Assembly: GCA_030686995.1 (NCBI GenBank)
Contig: CM060692.1
Location: 128,603,796-128,667,795, forward strand
Direction of reading: 5' to 3'
DNA length: 64,000 nucleotides
Source of the DNA: Artemisia argyi
Taxonomy: Eukaryota > Streptophyta > Magnoliopsida > Asterales > Asteraceae
In this document: positions 37,801-47,616 of the stretch, in pieces
How positions within the stretch are numbered: the first letter of the stretch is position 1
How the letters are laid out: each line of letters begins with the position of its first letter
The notes under the pieces: generated by a model
The model's input: the letters and a program-made list of their open reading frames with translations, nothing else
Told to the model about the DNA's origin: nothing
The model's database searches: none
Position numbers and translations under genes: made by a program

Positions 37801-37813
37801 TAGAGGGGAAGAA
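37801..37813 (+). other. Polypurine tract, Tekay-like element
   Basis: TAGAGGGGAAGAA directly before the 3' LTR. Confidence 0.8.
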
Positions 37814-38551
37814 TGTCACAACTCGTAATTTCATGTCCTTTTTCAAACGTCGAAATTTCATTTTTCATCCCAGAAAGTTACTATTCATTTTTACTATTCA
37901 TATCCGAAATTTTTATTTCATATTCTCGTAAGTTAAACTATTTTAACGATAATCCGAGAGTTTGGCACTCGTCGGATCATTTCTGCAAAAATCACGAAGC
38001 CGTGTCCGAGATTTACTTTTGGGTTTAAACGTCATTCCAGCATCCCGATATGTCCATAAAACATTATAAACGATAGAAATATGATTTTCTCTCATTTTAC
38101 GACAATTCTAAAAGTTTTGGAATTTTACGTTTTCCAGTTCAGCGTTTTACGCGAATTTCGCGTTTTAAACCCACGTTTCCAGTTTTAACAGCGTTTATGC
38201 AACCCGATGGAACTTACCATTCATTTTATATTTTATTATGGAGTATTTTGACAAGTTTAGTCATTCTTTCAAGTTTCATATTTTTACGATACCCGGATTT
38301 ACGTTTCGCGGCTTAACAATTTACGTTTAGCGATTATCGGAACCAAAACTGACTCCGTAAACCAGATAATACCAAGCTTACTACATACTCTTCCTACTTT
38401 TATACATGTGCCGCCCCCCCCCCCCCCCCCTCACCATGTTACTTCCACTTCATCATTTATTTACCAAAATGCCATTGGATTAGATATTTTCTACATAAAC
38501 ACAATTAACACAATCATATTTACTTTCAAGAATAAAAAAGGCGAGGTTTTC

Positions 38552-39262
38552 TGTTGGTTGGTATTCGCCCAGAACAGGGTAGAGATAATCAAAGACCTAG
38601 CTACGTACCAATTAAGGTTACCGGATATCACTTGGAATCGTGTTATCACTTTCCAAAGTAAACTATTCGACCCTAATGCCTGGGTATCACGAATATCTAC
38701 TTGGGATAAGACCAAATGTTGTTAGTGATTTAGGCACAAATCAATAACCCTTCGTGTTTAAGTATTGTGTGTTTTCTGTGTATATTTTCATGCATCAATC
38801 GATTTACCTATTTATACGCAATATTACTCAACCCTAGTCAATGGAATTAAGAGTGATTAACGGCCCTTTAATCCCACATAATTTGCCTCCATAATTATAG
38901 GAATTAGCGGTTACATGACCAATTAAACGTGGTCATTAATGCAGTTATAACTGCCACTTGAATAGGTCAAAGCAGTTACTAATCAAGTTTGAATTCAGTC
39001 CAGTGAGTTCGTTATACTCACTGATGAGCTAGTCCCTGATGAGATCCTTCAGCCTGAGCTGAACTCATCAACCTGATGAATACCATTCAGTCCAGAGTAT
39101 CACTCCCTGAAAGAGTGAACTCACTGAACTTCATCATACACTGAAAACACTTAAGCACTATCTGAGTCAGGGTGTTCAGGGACCTGATGGGTGTACACTC
39201 CGTACCTCCAAGCCCATTACCAGGTGTGAACAAATCCCACAAGTGCACTAAATTTTCCAACA
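38552..39262 (-). repeat. 3' LTR of the young copia
   Basis: Element sense: TGTTGGAAAATTTAG to ACCAACCAACA. TATA box TATAAATA near 38812 (minus). Contains TCAGTGAGTT- and CTGATGAG-type words repeated around 39000-39130. Confidence 0.92.
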
Positions 39263-39275
39263 ATCCTCCCCAAAT
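39263..39275 (-). other. Polypurine tract of the young copia
   Basis: Element sense TTTGGGGAGGAT immediately before the 3' LTR. Confidence 0.8.
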
Positions 39276-39778
39276 TTAGTTCACTACCTTTGCATGAAAA
39301 TAACCATAATACAAAACAAGTGCATAAACGAAAATGTCCTGAGGATTGAATTTCCATCTTAGTAAATTACACGTTCAAATATTCGAGAATCAGGGTGTTC
39401 TAAGAATTGAACCCTTCAACCCATTTGAATACCTGAAGATAAGATACACACAAGTTTTCCAACACTTAGACACTCCTGACACTTTACAAGCCATGTGTCC
39501 ATATCCAATTCATAAATGTTGTAAAAGCTAAAAGTCCATAGCTTCCTGAAGCGGCAAAACTTCAACATTCACATAGGTGGTTCCTCTTTATTCATGCTCC
39601 TGCAAAGCACTTTTTCAAAGAAAATTAACCATTAAGAAGTAAAGACTTCATCCTCCTTTCAGCAGGTTCCAAGCACAAACCTTGGGATGTTTGTAAAACA
39701 TGTGCTTCAGTACACTGAATGTTCAGCTTTCCACATTGAACTCAGCTCCCAAGTTTCCTCAGGAGGGAGTTGGGTGTC
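39263..39778 (-). other. 3' untranslated region of the young copia
   Basis: About 500 bp between the pol stop and the LTR. Only the PPT recognised; no frame of note. Confidence 0.6.
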
Positions 39779-42700
39779 CTAGCATTCAGTGACCAAGTTG
39801 GACTTTAAACCCATCCCTTTAGCAGACTTTATAACCAAGTCTCTAGCCAGACCCTTCGTCAAGTGATCAGCTAAATTCTGTTGAGATCTAACAAACTCTA
39901 TAGAAATCACCCCATTCATGATAAGCTCACGAATCATGCTATGCCTGACACCTAAGTGTCTAGACTTCCCATTGTACATCTGGCTATAAGCCTTTGCCAA
40001 TGTAGCAGCACTATCACACCGGATAGAAATAGGTGCTATAGGTTTAGGCCACAATGGAATCTCAAGAAGCAAGTTTCTCAACCATTCAGCTTCTTTGCCA
40101 GCAGCTGCTAAAGCCACAAATTCAGATTCCATTGTTGAACTGGTGATACAAGTTTGTTTCTTGGATGCCCAAGAAATTGCACCTCCACCAAGTAGGAATA
40201 CCCAGCCACTGGTAGACGAATTGTCTTCAGTGTTACTGATCCAACTTGCATCAGTGTAACCTTCCAACACTGAAGGATAACCAGTATATGAGAGACTATA
40301 GTCCATAGTTCTCTTCAAATACTTCAGTACCCTCTGAATTGCTTGCCAGTGCTGAGCACTAGGATTACTAGTATACCTGCTCAGTTTACCCACAACAAAA
40401 GCAATGTCAGGCCTTGTACAAGTCATGGCATACATCAGGCAGCCAATCACCCTGGAATACTCAAGTTGAGATACAGCTTTGCCATTGTTCAGCATAAGCT
40501 TCTCAGTGGTATCCATGGGAGTACTCACTGGAGTACAATCAAAGCAATTAAATTTCTTCAGTACCTTCTCAATGTAATGAGACTGAGAAATTGATATACC
40601 ATTGCTTTCATGTTTAACCCTTATACCAAGGATAACATCTGCCTCCCCCATGTCCTTCATGGAGAACCTTGATGACCAAAATTCCTTTGTCAGGTCAACT
40701 TGATTTTGGTCAGTGCCAAAGAACAACATGTCATCAACATATAGACAAATGATGACTCCTTTACCAGATTCATCAAATTTGCTATATACACATTTGTCAG
40801 CCTGGTTAAGAACATAACCATTAGACAAAACCACTTCATCAAATTTTTGATGCCATTGCTTAGGTGCCTGTTTCAGTCCATATAAAGACTTAATCAGTTT
40901 ACACACCTTGTTTTCATTGCCAGGCAAGATGAAGCCCTGAGGTTGGTTCATATAAACCTCCTCATCCAATTCACCATTCAAGAAAGCTGTCTTCACATCC
41001 ATCTGATGAATAATCAGATTGTGAATTGATGCCAAAGCAATCAGCAGCCTGATGGTACTGATACGTGCCACAGGGGCATAAGTATCAAAGTAGTCTATCC
41101 CTAACTTTTGTTTAAAGCCCTGAATGACTAATCTAGCCTTGAAATTTTCAATAGTTCCATCTACCTTCATTTTCCTTTTGAAAATCCATTTCCAACCAAG
41201 AGGTTTGCAACCTGGTGGTAGATCAACCAACACCCAAGTGTTGTTGCCCATGATGGAGTCAATCTCATCATTTATTGCCTCTTTCCAGAAAGCAACATCC
41301 AGGGACTTCATTGCTTCTTCAAATGTTTTGGGATCATCCTCAACAATGAAGCAATAGGAATATTGGTCAGAGACCTCATTCCTTGTACCTTCAATTAAGT
41401 ATAATTGAAACTCAGGTCCAAATGACTTTGGAGTCCTGACCCTTTTGCTCTTCCTGAGCTCAGGTTCAGGTTGTTGAACCACAACCTCATCAGGGGCCTG
41501 AGATGATAAATCATTAGGGACCTCTGATACACCATTGTCATCAGTTCCATTTGGAATCCTGTGACTTGGTCTAGGGACTGATGAGAATCTATTCTCATCA
41601 AATAGTGCATCCCTTGATTCAATTATTGAAATAATTGAAACATATTCATTAGGTTCAATAACATAGAACCTATATGCCTTGGAATGCTTAGCATATCCAA
41701 CAAAGATGCAATCAATGCCTCTTTCACCCAAAGTTTTCAACTTCGGATCAGGGAGTCTTACAACTGCCCTACAACCCCAAACCCTGTGATAATTCAGGTT
41801 GGGTTTTCTTTCAGTCCATAGTTCATAAGGGGTAACCTTGTTCCTCTTGTTGGGAACCCTATTTAATAAATAGCAAGCTGTTAACATAGCTTCACCCCAG
41901 AACCCTTGACTCAGTCCTGAATAGGACAACATGGAATTAACCATCTCCTTCAGTACCCTGTTCTTCCTTTCAGAGATACCATTTTGTTGAGGAGTATAGG
42001 GAGCAGTCGTTTCATGGATTATACCAACAGACTGAAAATACAGAGTATCCATGTACTCACCTCCCCTATCAGTCCTTAATCTTTTGATCAGGGACCCAAG
42101 TTGCAACTCAACTTCAGTTTTAAACACTTTGAATTTATCTAATGCTTCATCCTTGGTATGTAACAGATAGACATAACAAAACCTAGAAGCATCATCAATA
42201 AATGTCACAAAGTACTTCTTGTTCCCCAAAGAGGGAGTGGCATGCAAATCACACAGGTCACTGTGTATAAGCTCCAAGAGCTCAGTCTCACGTTTTACAC
42301 CCTGAAAAGGTTTCTTGGTAATTTTGGTCAACATGCAAGTTTTACACTTTTCAGTGTCCATGTCAAATGCTGGGATTAACCCATCCTTAGACATATCTTG
42401 CATCCTTTTATAATGTACATGGCCAAGTCTAGCATGCCACAGGGTAGAGTCATTTAGTTTAGAGGTTGACAAAAAGGCCGAATTAACAATGTCAGTGACA
42501 ACATTCAGCCTGAACATTTGATTACACAAATAGCCAAAACCAATAAACACACCATGTTTAGACAAAATAAATTTATCAGATTCGATAACTTGTTTATATC
42601 TATGATTATTAAAAACACTACTTGCAACTAAGTTCTTCCTTATATCAGGAACATGAATAACATTAAACAAAGTTACAATCTTTCCAGAACTAAAACTAAG

Positions 42701-42919
42701 ATCTACACAACCACGACCATGCACCAAGGCTGTTGACTCATTTCCCATGTGAAGAATAGATCCATCTTTCAGTGACTCATAAGTCTTGAACCAGCATCTA
42801 TCTTTGCACACATGAACAGTTGCTCCAGAGTCAACCCACCACGCAACATCATCATCCTGCACATAGTTAGATTCAGATACATATGTAACATAACAAACCT
42901 GAAAAGATTCATTAAACAT
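39779..42919 (-). CDS. pol: Copia Pol: protease, integrase, reverse transcriptase, RNase H
   Basis: 1046 codons from the first Met; the frame is actually open from 43045, continuous with gag after one stop. Order by residue: protease DSGA at 30-33; GAG-pre-integrase [14 protein letters not shown] at 160-173, followed by a Cys pair; integrase catalytic D221 (HSDLC), D284 (RTDRGGEY), E317 (ISERKNR), with APYTPQQNG between; RT about 560-810 with KARLVIQGF, the YVDD box at 727-730 and [12 protein letters not shown]; RNase H about 885-1025 with D890 (GYTDAS), E931/E933 (TMESEF) and D969 (RCDSAA), ending with ADHLTKGL. Every catalytic residue I know to look for is present. It copies element RNA and integrates the cDNA. 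The order protease-integrase-RT-RNase H is that of Ty1/copia. Full length for the family; no frameshift seen. Confidence 0.95.
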   Translation of the reverse strand: MFNESFQVCYVTYVSESNYVQDDDVAWWVDSGATVHVCKDRCWFKTYESLKDGSILHMGNESTALVHGRGCVDLSFSSGKIVTLFNVIHVPDIRKNLVASSVFNNHRYKQVIESDKFILSKHGVFIGFGYLCNQMFRLNVVTDIVNSAFLSTSKLNDSTLWHARLGHVHYKRMQDMSKDGLIPAFDMDTEKCKTCMLTKITKKPFQGVKRETELLELIHSDLCDLHATPSLGNKKYFVTFIDDASRFCYVYLLHTKDEALDKFKVFKTEVELQLGSLIKRLRTDRGGEYMDTLYFQSVGIIHETTAPYTPQQNGISERKNRVLKEMVNSMLSYSGLSQGFWGEAMLTACYLLNRVPNKRNKVTPYELWTERKPNLNYHRVWGCRAVVRLPDPKLKTLGERGIDCIFVGYAKHSKAYRFYVIEPNEYVSIISIIESRDALFDENRFSSVPRPSHRIPNGTDDNGVSEVPNDLSSQAPDEVVVQQPEPELRKSKRVRTPKSFGPEFQLYLIEGTRNEVSDQYSYCFIVEDDPKTFEEAMKSLDVAFWKEAINDEIDSIMGNNTWVLVDLPPGCKPLGWKWIFKRKMKVDGTIENFKARLVIQGFKQKLGIDYFDTYAPVARISTIRLLIALASIHNLIIHQMDVKTAFLNGELDEEVYMNQPQGFILPGNENKVCKLIKSLYGLKQAPKQWHQKFDEVVLSNGYVLNQADKCVYSKFDESGKGVIICLYVDDMLFFGTDQNQVDLTKEFWSSRFSMKDMGEADVILGIRVKHESNGISISQSHYIEKVLKKFNCFDCTPVSTPMDTTEKLMLNNGKAVSQLEYSRVIGCLMYAMTCTRPDIAFVVGKLSRYTSNPSAQHWQAIQRVLKYLKRTMDYSLSYTGYPSVLEGYTDASWISNTEDNSSTSGWVFLLGGGAISWASKKQTCITSSTMESEFVALAAAGKEAEWLRNLLLEIPLWPKPIAPISIRCDSAATLAKAYSQMYNGKSRHLGVRHSMIRELIMNGVISIEFVRSQQNLADHLTKGLARDLVIKSAKGMGLKSNLVTEC

Positions 42920-43045
42920 ATTCTGACCTTTCAGTGAGTTGGCTGAACCACCACTCCCTGAACCACTAGTGCCTGAACCATTGGTTTTACCACCAACCTT
43001 AACACCTTTGCAATCCCTTTTAATGTGACCAGATTTGCCACATTT

Positions 43046-43810
43046 CTAACAAGTAGGTGTTGCCTTCTTGTTAGGATCAGCCCTTGTGTTATCCTGATGT
43101 TTACGTTTGCCTTTGTTGTCATTGTACCTGGTGGAATTGTTATGTTCCACCATATTGACAACAGATGCACCAGTAGCATTGCTACTCTTTGGCTTGTCAT
43201 TATCCTGCGCCCTGAGGGAATCCTCAATACGCAGATGACTACCCAACTGAACAAGAGTCAGTTCCTCCTTCTTATGTTTCAAGGCATGCTTGAAATCTTT
43301 CCAAGAAGGAGGGAGTTTGTCAATGATACAAGAGACTGAAATAGCCTCATCCATGTTCATTTTATGTTGTGTAAACCTTCCAAGTATTCCAAGAAGTTCA
43401 TTGTATTGTTCCATGACTGGTCTTGAATCAGTCATTTTGTAATTTGTGAAATTACTCACAAGAAACTTCTTACTTGAAGCATCCTCAGCCATATATTTGG
43501 CATCCAAGGAATCCCAAAGTTCTTTGGAAGATTCAACGTTCTGATAAATGTCAAAGAGAGAATCAGACATACCATTTAGAATTAAACCTCTGCAAATATA
43601 GTCATCATTCTCCCATTTGCTCCTTTTCCTTATCTGCTCCACAGTAGCATCATCCCCATGATCCTCATGAATGGTAGTACTAAGAACATACACCACATTC
43701 ATGCTTGAAAGCAAGAAGTGCACCTTCTTTTGCCATCTTCTGAAATCAACACCTTCAAACTTATCCAATTTGGAAAAGTTAGCAGCCATATGCCTCATAG
43801 CAGCAGCCAT
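43046..43810 (-). CDS. gag: Copia Gag, stopped by TAG inside the zinc knuckle
   Basis: 254 codons starting ATG GCT GCT, only 28 nt from the LTR. UBN2-type Gag: KLDKFEGVDFRRWQKKVHFL at about 14-33, the region SLFDIYQNVESSKELWDSLD around 91-110, FTNYKMTDSRPVMEQYNEL, and IDKLPPSWKDFKHALKHKKE. It ends at a TAG (43046-43048). The next codons, still in frame, encode [12 protein letters not shown], so the stop occupies the second position of a CX2CX4HX4C knuckle (C-stop-K-C). Relatives I recall have Trp there, so TGG to TAG is the simplest origin. Without readthrough, Gag lacks its RNA-binding knuckle and Pol is not made. Confidence 0.92.
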   Translation of the reverse strand: MAAAMRHMAANFSKLDKFEGVDFRRWQKKVHFLLSSMNVVYVLSTTIHEDHGDDATVEQIRKRSKWENDDYICRGLILNGMSDSLFDIYQNVESSKELWDSLDAKYMAEDASSKKFLVSNFTNYKMTDSRPVMEQYNELLGILGRFTQHKMNMDEAISVSCIIDKLPPSWKDFKHALKHKKEELTLVQLGSHLRIEDSLRAQDNDKPKSSNATGASVVNMVEHNNSTRYNDNKGKRKHQDNTRADPNKKATPTC

Positions 43811-43838
43811 TGATTATCACAAAATAGTTTACTTTGAT
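43811..43838 (-). other. 28-nt leader without a tRNA-type PBS, complementary to the LTR
   Basis: Element sense begins ATCAAAGTAAACTATTTTG and has no TGG start. Its CAAAGTAAACTATT (43823-43836) is perfectly complementary in the RNA to AATAGTTTACTTTG within the LTR (43941-43954; also 38654-38667). Confidence 0.75.
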
Positions 43839-44549
43839 TGTTGGTTGGTATTCACCCAGAACAGGGTAGAGATAATCAAAGACCTAGCTACGTACCAATT
43901 AAGGTTACCGGATATCACTTGGAATCGTGTTATCAGTTTCCAAAGTAAACTATTCGACCCTAATGCCTGGGTATCACGAATATCTACTTGGGATAAGACC
44001 AAATGTTGTTAGTGATTTAGGCACAAATCAATAACCCTTCGTGTTTAAGTATTGTGTGTTTTTTGTGTATATTTTCATGCATCAATCGATTTACCTATTT
44101 ATAGGTAATATTACTCAACCCTAGTCAATGGAATTAAGAGTGATTAACGGCCCATTAATCCCACTTAATTTGCCTCCATAATTATAGGAATTAGCGGTTA
44201 CATGACCAATTAAATGTGGTCATTAATGCAGTTATAACTGCCACTTGAATAGGTCAAAGCAGTTACTAATCAAGTTTGAATTCAGTCCAGTGAGTTCGTT
44301 ATACTCACTGATGAGCTAGTCCCTGATGAGATCCTTCAGCCTGAGCTGAACTCATCAACCTGATGAATACCATTCAGTCCAGAGTATCACTCCCTGAAAG
44401 AGTGAACTCACTGAACTTCATCATACACTGAAAATACTTAACCACTATCTGAGTCAGGGTGTTCAGGGACCTGATGGGTGTACACTCCATACCTCCAAGC
44501 CCATTACCAGGTGTGAACAAATCCCACAAGTGCACTAAATTTTCCAACA
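43839..44549 (-). repeat. 5' LTR of the young copia
   Basis: 711 bp, TATA box near 44095 (minus). Adjacent leader and gag start on one side, target duplication TTTTC on the other. Confidence 0.92.
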
Positions 44550-44822
44550 TTTTCCTCTTGTTCTTCCTCCCTAGCCACGACCCATAATAAAAACACAAGC
44601 AAGATCCATCAATTTTTGAAGATCAAGACATAATCAAGCTCTACTTTCATTCCTTGTTAGGGTTTTGTAATATAAACTTAAGGTTTTATAAGTTTTCATC
44701 TACAAAGCTCACTAATCTTTCAAAGTAAGTTAACAAAATTCATTTTCATCATTTCTTCATGTTATCTTTATGATCATGTGATTTCTATACATGATTTCAT
44801 GCATATGCTAGTTTATACCACT

Positions 44823-44824
<2 letters not shown>

Positions 44825-44905
<81 letters not shown>
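44825..44905. repeat. (AT)n microsatellite in the Tekay-like 3' LTR
   Basis: About 40 AT units, partner of 33127-33209. Confidence 0.95.
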
Positions 44906-44911
<6 letters not shown>

Positions 44912-45959
44912 TCTTTGAAACACTAGATATGGAAACCCTTGTTAGACTAGATTTGTGGAGATTGGAAGTGATTTGAAGTGGATTTGGACAAGTATTAAAC
45001 AAGAAAAATGAATTTTAGCCACTATATAAAAGTTGCTGTCCATTTTTGTAAAATTCAAAAAACTCAGGGGTTTCCGGGTAACTTTGGGCTAGAGATTTAG
45101 AAAATATTTTCAAAAACGAAGCCGTGGGCGAAAGAACGGATTAAAACGAGTTTATAACGAAGGAGATATGATTTTTGCAAGTTTAACGACGAAAACTATT
45201 TTCTGAAAATTTTACTTGCTGTCCCACGATTTTCAATGGGCAATCTGAGGTGTAAACCTTGATCTAGCCATCCCGACGTATCAAAAATATATTAGTATGT
45301 TGTCCCAAGATTCCGGGGATATAAAGAACGTAGAAAACAAGCTTATAACGACCAAGATATACACGTTTCAAAATCGACGAAACTCTATTAATTTCCATCT
45401 GTTTTTTAGCAAAATATTACTAAGTATAGAAAAACAGTTTTTGTAATACATCATGTTGAGAGCCAATTTACTCATTGATAAACTCATTTATGGAAAATTT
45501 ACATCATTGACAAAAGGTTAGTTCACTCAGCCTAGTTTTCAAAACATCAAACCGTTTGTCAAAATGATTTATAACGAACAACTTATGGTCTTCCAAACTT
45601 TCCAGAAAACTGCCTAGAGTTTGCCAAAACAGCCCAAATACCTCACTTGACGGCTATATTCCTTTATGATCGAGACCCGTATAGACAAACTTCACTTCTG
45701 TGACTTTTTAGATATGGTGAAAATCTTCTTTGAACTAATGAGGTTCATTCCTAACTCTTAATATTCACTATTTCACGACTAGTTTTGCGAGACCATTTTG
45801 CCACTAATAGAAATAATAATACTTCTACGTACTAAATCCTAGATTTTCTATAAATACTACCAAAGTGCCAAATTCTTAACCATCGATTTTCTATAAATAC
45901 TATTAAACGTTATTTCAAGGTTTTCAAAGCAAGGAATTCAACACTACCATTTATATATA

Positions 45960-45960
<1 letters not shown>

Positions 45961-46041
<81 letters not shown>
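45961..46041. repeat. (AT)n microsatellite expanded after insertion
   Basis: About 40 units, against about 7 at the matching site of the 5' LTR (34338-34353). Confidence 0.95.
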
Positions 46042-46043
<2 letters not shown>

Positions 46044-47294
46044 CGACTAGTTTTATAAGTCTAGTTAGACTTATTTTTCCCAAGTTATGGAAAAACATAT
46101 TACTTTGACAATAACAAGTATTTTCAAGTTAAGAGTGGTATAGGCATCATGTGCATGTGCATTCATTGCATCATTTCATGATCTAAAGTAGATCATTTTC
46201 ACTCATCTTAGGTTGCGGCTAGTGTTCGCGCCTTATTGTCCCGATCATTTTACCATCATTGTACCATCATACCAGGTGAGTCATAGCCCCACTTTTACTT
46301 GTTTAATGACTTTATAAACTCTTTGGGGGAGATACATGCTTCAATACTTGTTCTATGCTTTTATACGATTTGAATTACTTATTGGGAAGAGTACGCTGCT
46401 TGAATTATTTTTGTACAATGCCAAAGTATTAAATTCCATACATTGCTTAAGTTGCCTTACTACCAAGTTAAGTCCCCTTTATTATCATGGACCGTTAATT
46501 ATAATGCCAAGCGAGAGTGAGTGAATAGATCTATTGAGGGCGACGCCTCCATTCGTGTTTGGGTTGCTCCAACGGAATTACGAATGCATTTCATGTCTAA
46601 ACAATTTGAGTGCCTGGTAGACACTCCTTTGGGGCCAATACAATACTATGTCTAGCTTCGGGGTCATGAGCTTAAGAGACAATGTAGCATTTTTGACTTA
46701 TTGTCACCTTACTTTATACTTATGGCTATTGTACATACGAGATTACTTATAAAGTCACGATACTTTTCCATCACTATTACTACTGAATTACGATGCTTTT
46801 GCATCAATGTTATTACTTTTGTTTACACAAACCAAACTTATTACTTTTAGCAGTGGGTTGTGAACACACAGGTTACAAGTCTCTTATGGCGGGACTTGTA
46901 ACTGAGTGGATTTACGATGCCTTTGCTGGGAAATCTTCATTCATATGCATTACATTCTTTTTCACAAGACTCTATGAACTCACCAACCTCGTGTTGACAC
47001 TTTAGCATGTATTTTCAGGTATTAAGCAATGGCACGCTACAGGAGGTTTTGGCAGGGCATGGCATGGTCATAGAAGACTCTGATTACTCATTTGGGGGAC
47101 CGTTTTAAACTATTTTAAGGGCCTACTTCCGCACTACTTTTAACAATGTAAATTCAACATTTTTGATTTAACTACTTTATTCTAAAAGATTGAAGTGAAA
47201 ACCATTTTTGTACTTGTGTTGTGATATCAATTGAGTTACACCCCAGCTGCATGTATGCTTCCGCTGGACCCGATTTTGGGGGTGTGACAAAAAA

Positions 47295-47616
47295 TCCTAA
47301 TTCTGGAAGGTTTCAATTCATCTCAAAGATGAATTTTCGAAATGAAACGCCGAGTTTCAACAATTGATAGAAAACTTCTTCTTCAAGTTTTAAAACTCCA
47401 AAAGAGACACCGAGTTTCTCAAACAAGTTTCAAAGTCAAAAGCGTTTTAAATCACCGTTGATTCCATGAGCTTTATTTCAAAATGAAACACCGGTTTTCA
47501 GTCCTCGTTGGAATTCAACTTCTTTGTCTCGGATTGACACAACATTCAAATGGATTTCAAAATATGGTAAACCTATTGGCGCCATGCTTAAATGGGTTCC
47601 AAAAGTTGTTGTCTAA
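47295..47616 (+). pseudogene. gag: 3' end of the coiled-coil Gag (after the insertion)
   Basis: Continues the frame cut at 32123: NPNSGRFQFISKMNF, later KWISKYGKPIGAMLKWVPKV and a TAA at 47614-47616. The KWVPK ending matches the region that in related copia Gag-Pol precedes the protease, so the frame stops just where Pol would begin. Several stops in between (for example after about 24 codons). Confidence 0.65.

Larger units (their letters stand above)
38552..44549 (-). mobile_element. Young copia element with near-intact gag-pol
   Basis: 5998 bp with identical-length LTRs (38552-39262 and 43839-44549, 711 bp, about 11 differences by eye, roughly 1.5%). Perfect target duplication TTTTC (38547-38551 and 44550-44554). 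PPT at 39263-39275. Gag and pol lie in one frame with a single in-frame TAG between them. No tRNA-type PBS. The most complete and probably youngest element here; it may be able to supply pol to relatives if the TAG is read through or if intact sisters exist. Confidence 0.92.
32124..47289 (+). mobile_element. Tekay-like (chromovirus) gypsy element, internally deleted
   Basis: LTRs 32124-35600 (3477 bp) and 37814-47289 (3473 bp once the nested copia is removed), PBS at 35604, PPT at 37801-37813, perfect target duplication AAAAA (32119-32123 and 47290-47294). Interior only 2.2 kb and decayed, so not autonomous. It inserted into the gag of the copia element. Confidence 0.85.
37814..47289 (+). repeat. 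3' LTR, Tekay-like element, split by a copia insertion
   Basis: Pieces 37814-38551 and 44555-47289. Differences from the 5' LTR include a C-run grown to about 20 (38407-38430), a 64-bp deletion after 44946 at a TTAGA microhomology, a short replaced segment near 45884, and an AT microsatellite of about 40 units at 45961-46041 where the 5' LTR has about 7. Confidence 0.85.

Noticed and set aside
38408..38725. 105-codon plus-strand frame across the copia LTR boundary (similar 43671-44012)
   Set aside because: Spans a C-run and an insertion junction; the shared part is LTR sequence.
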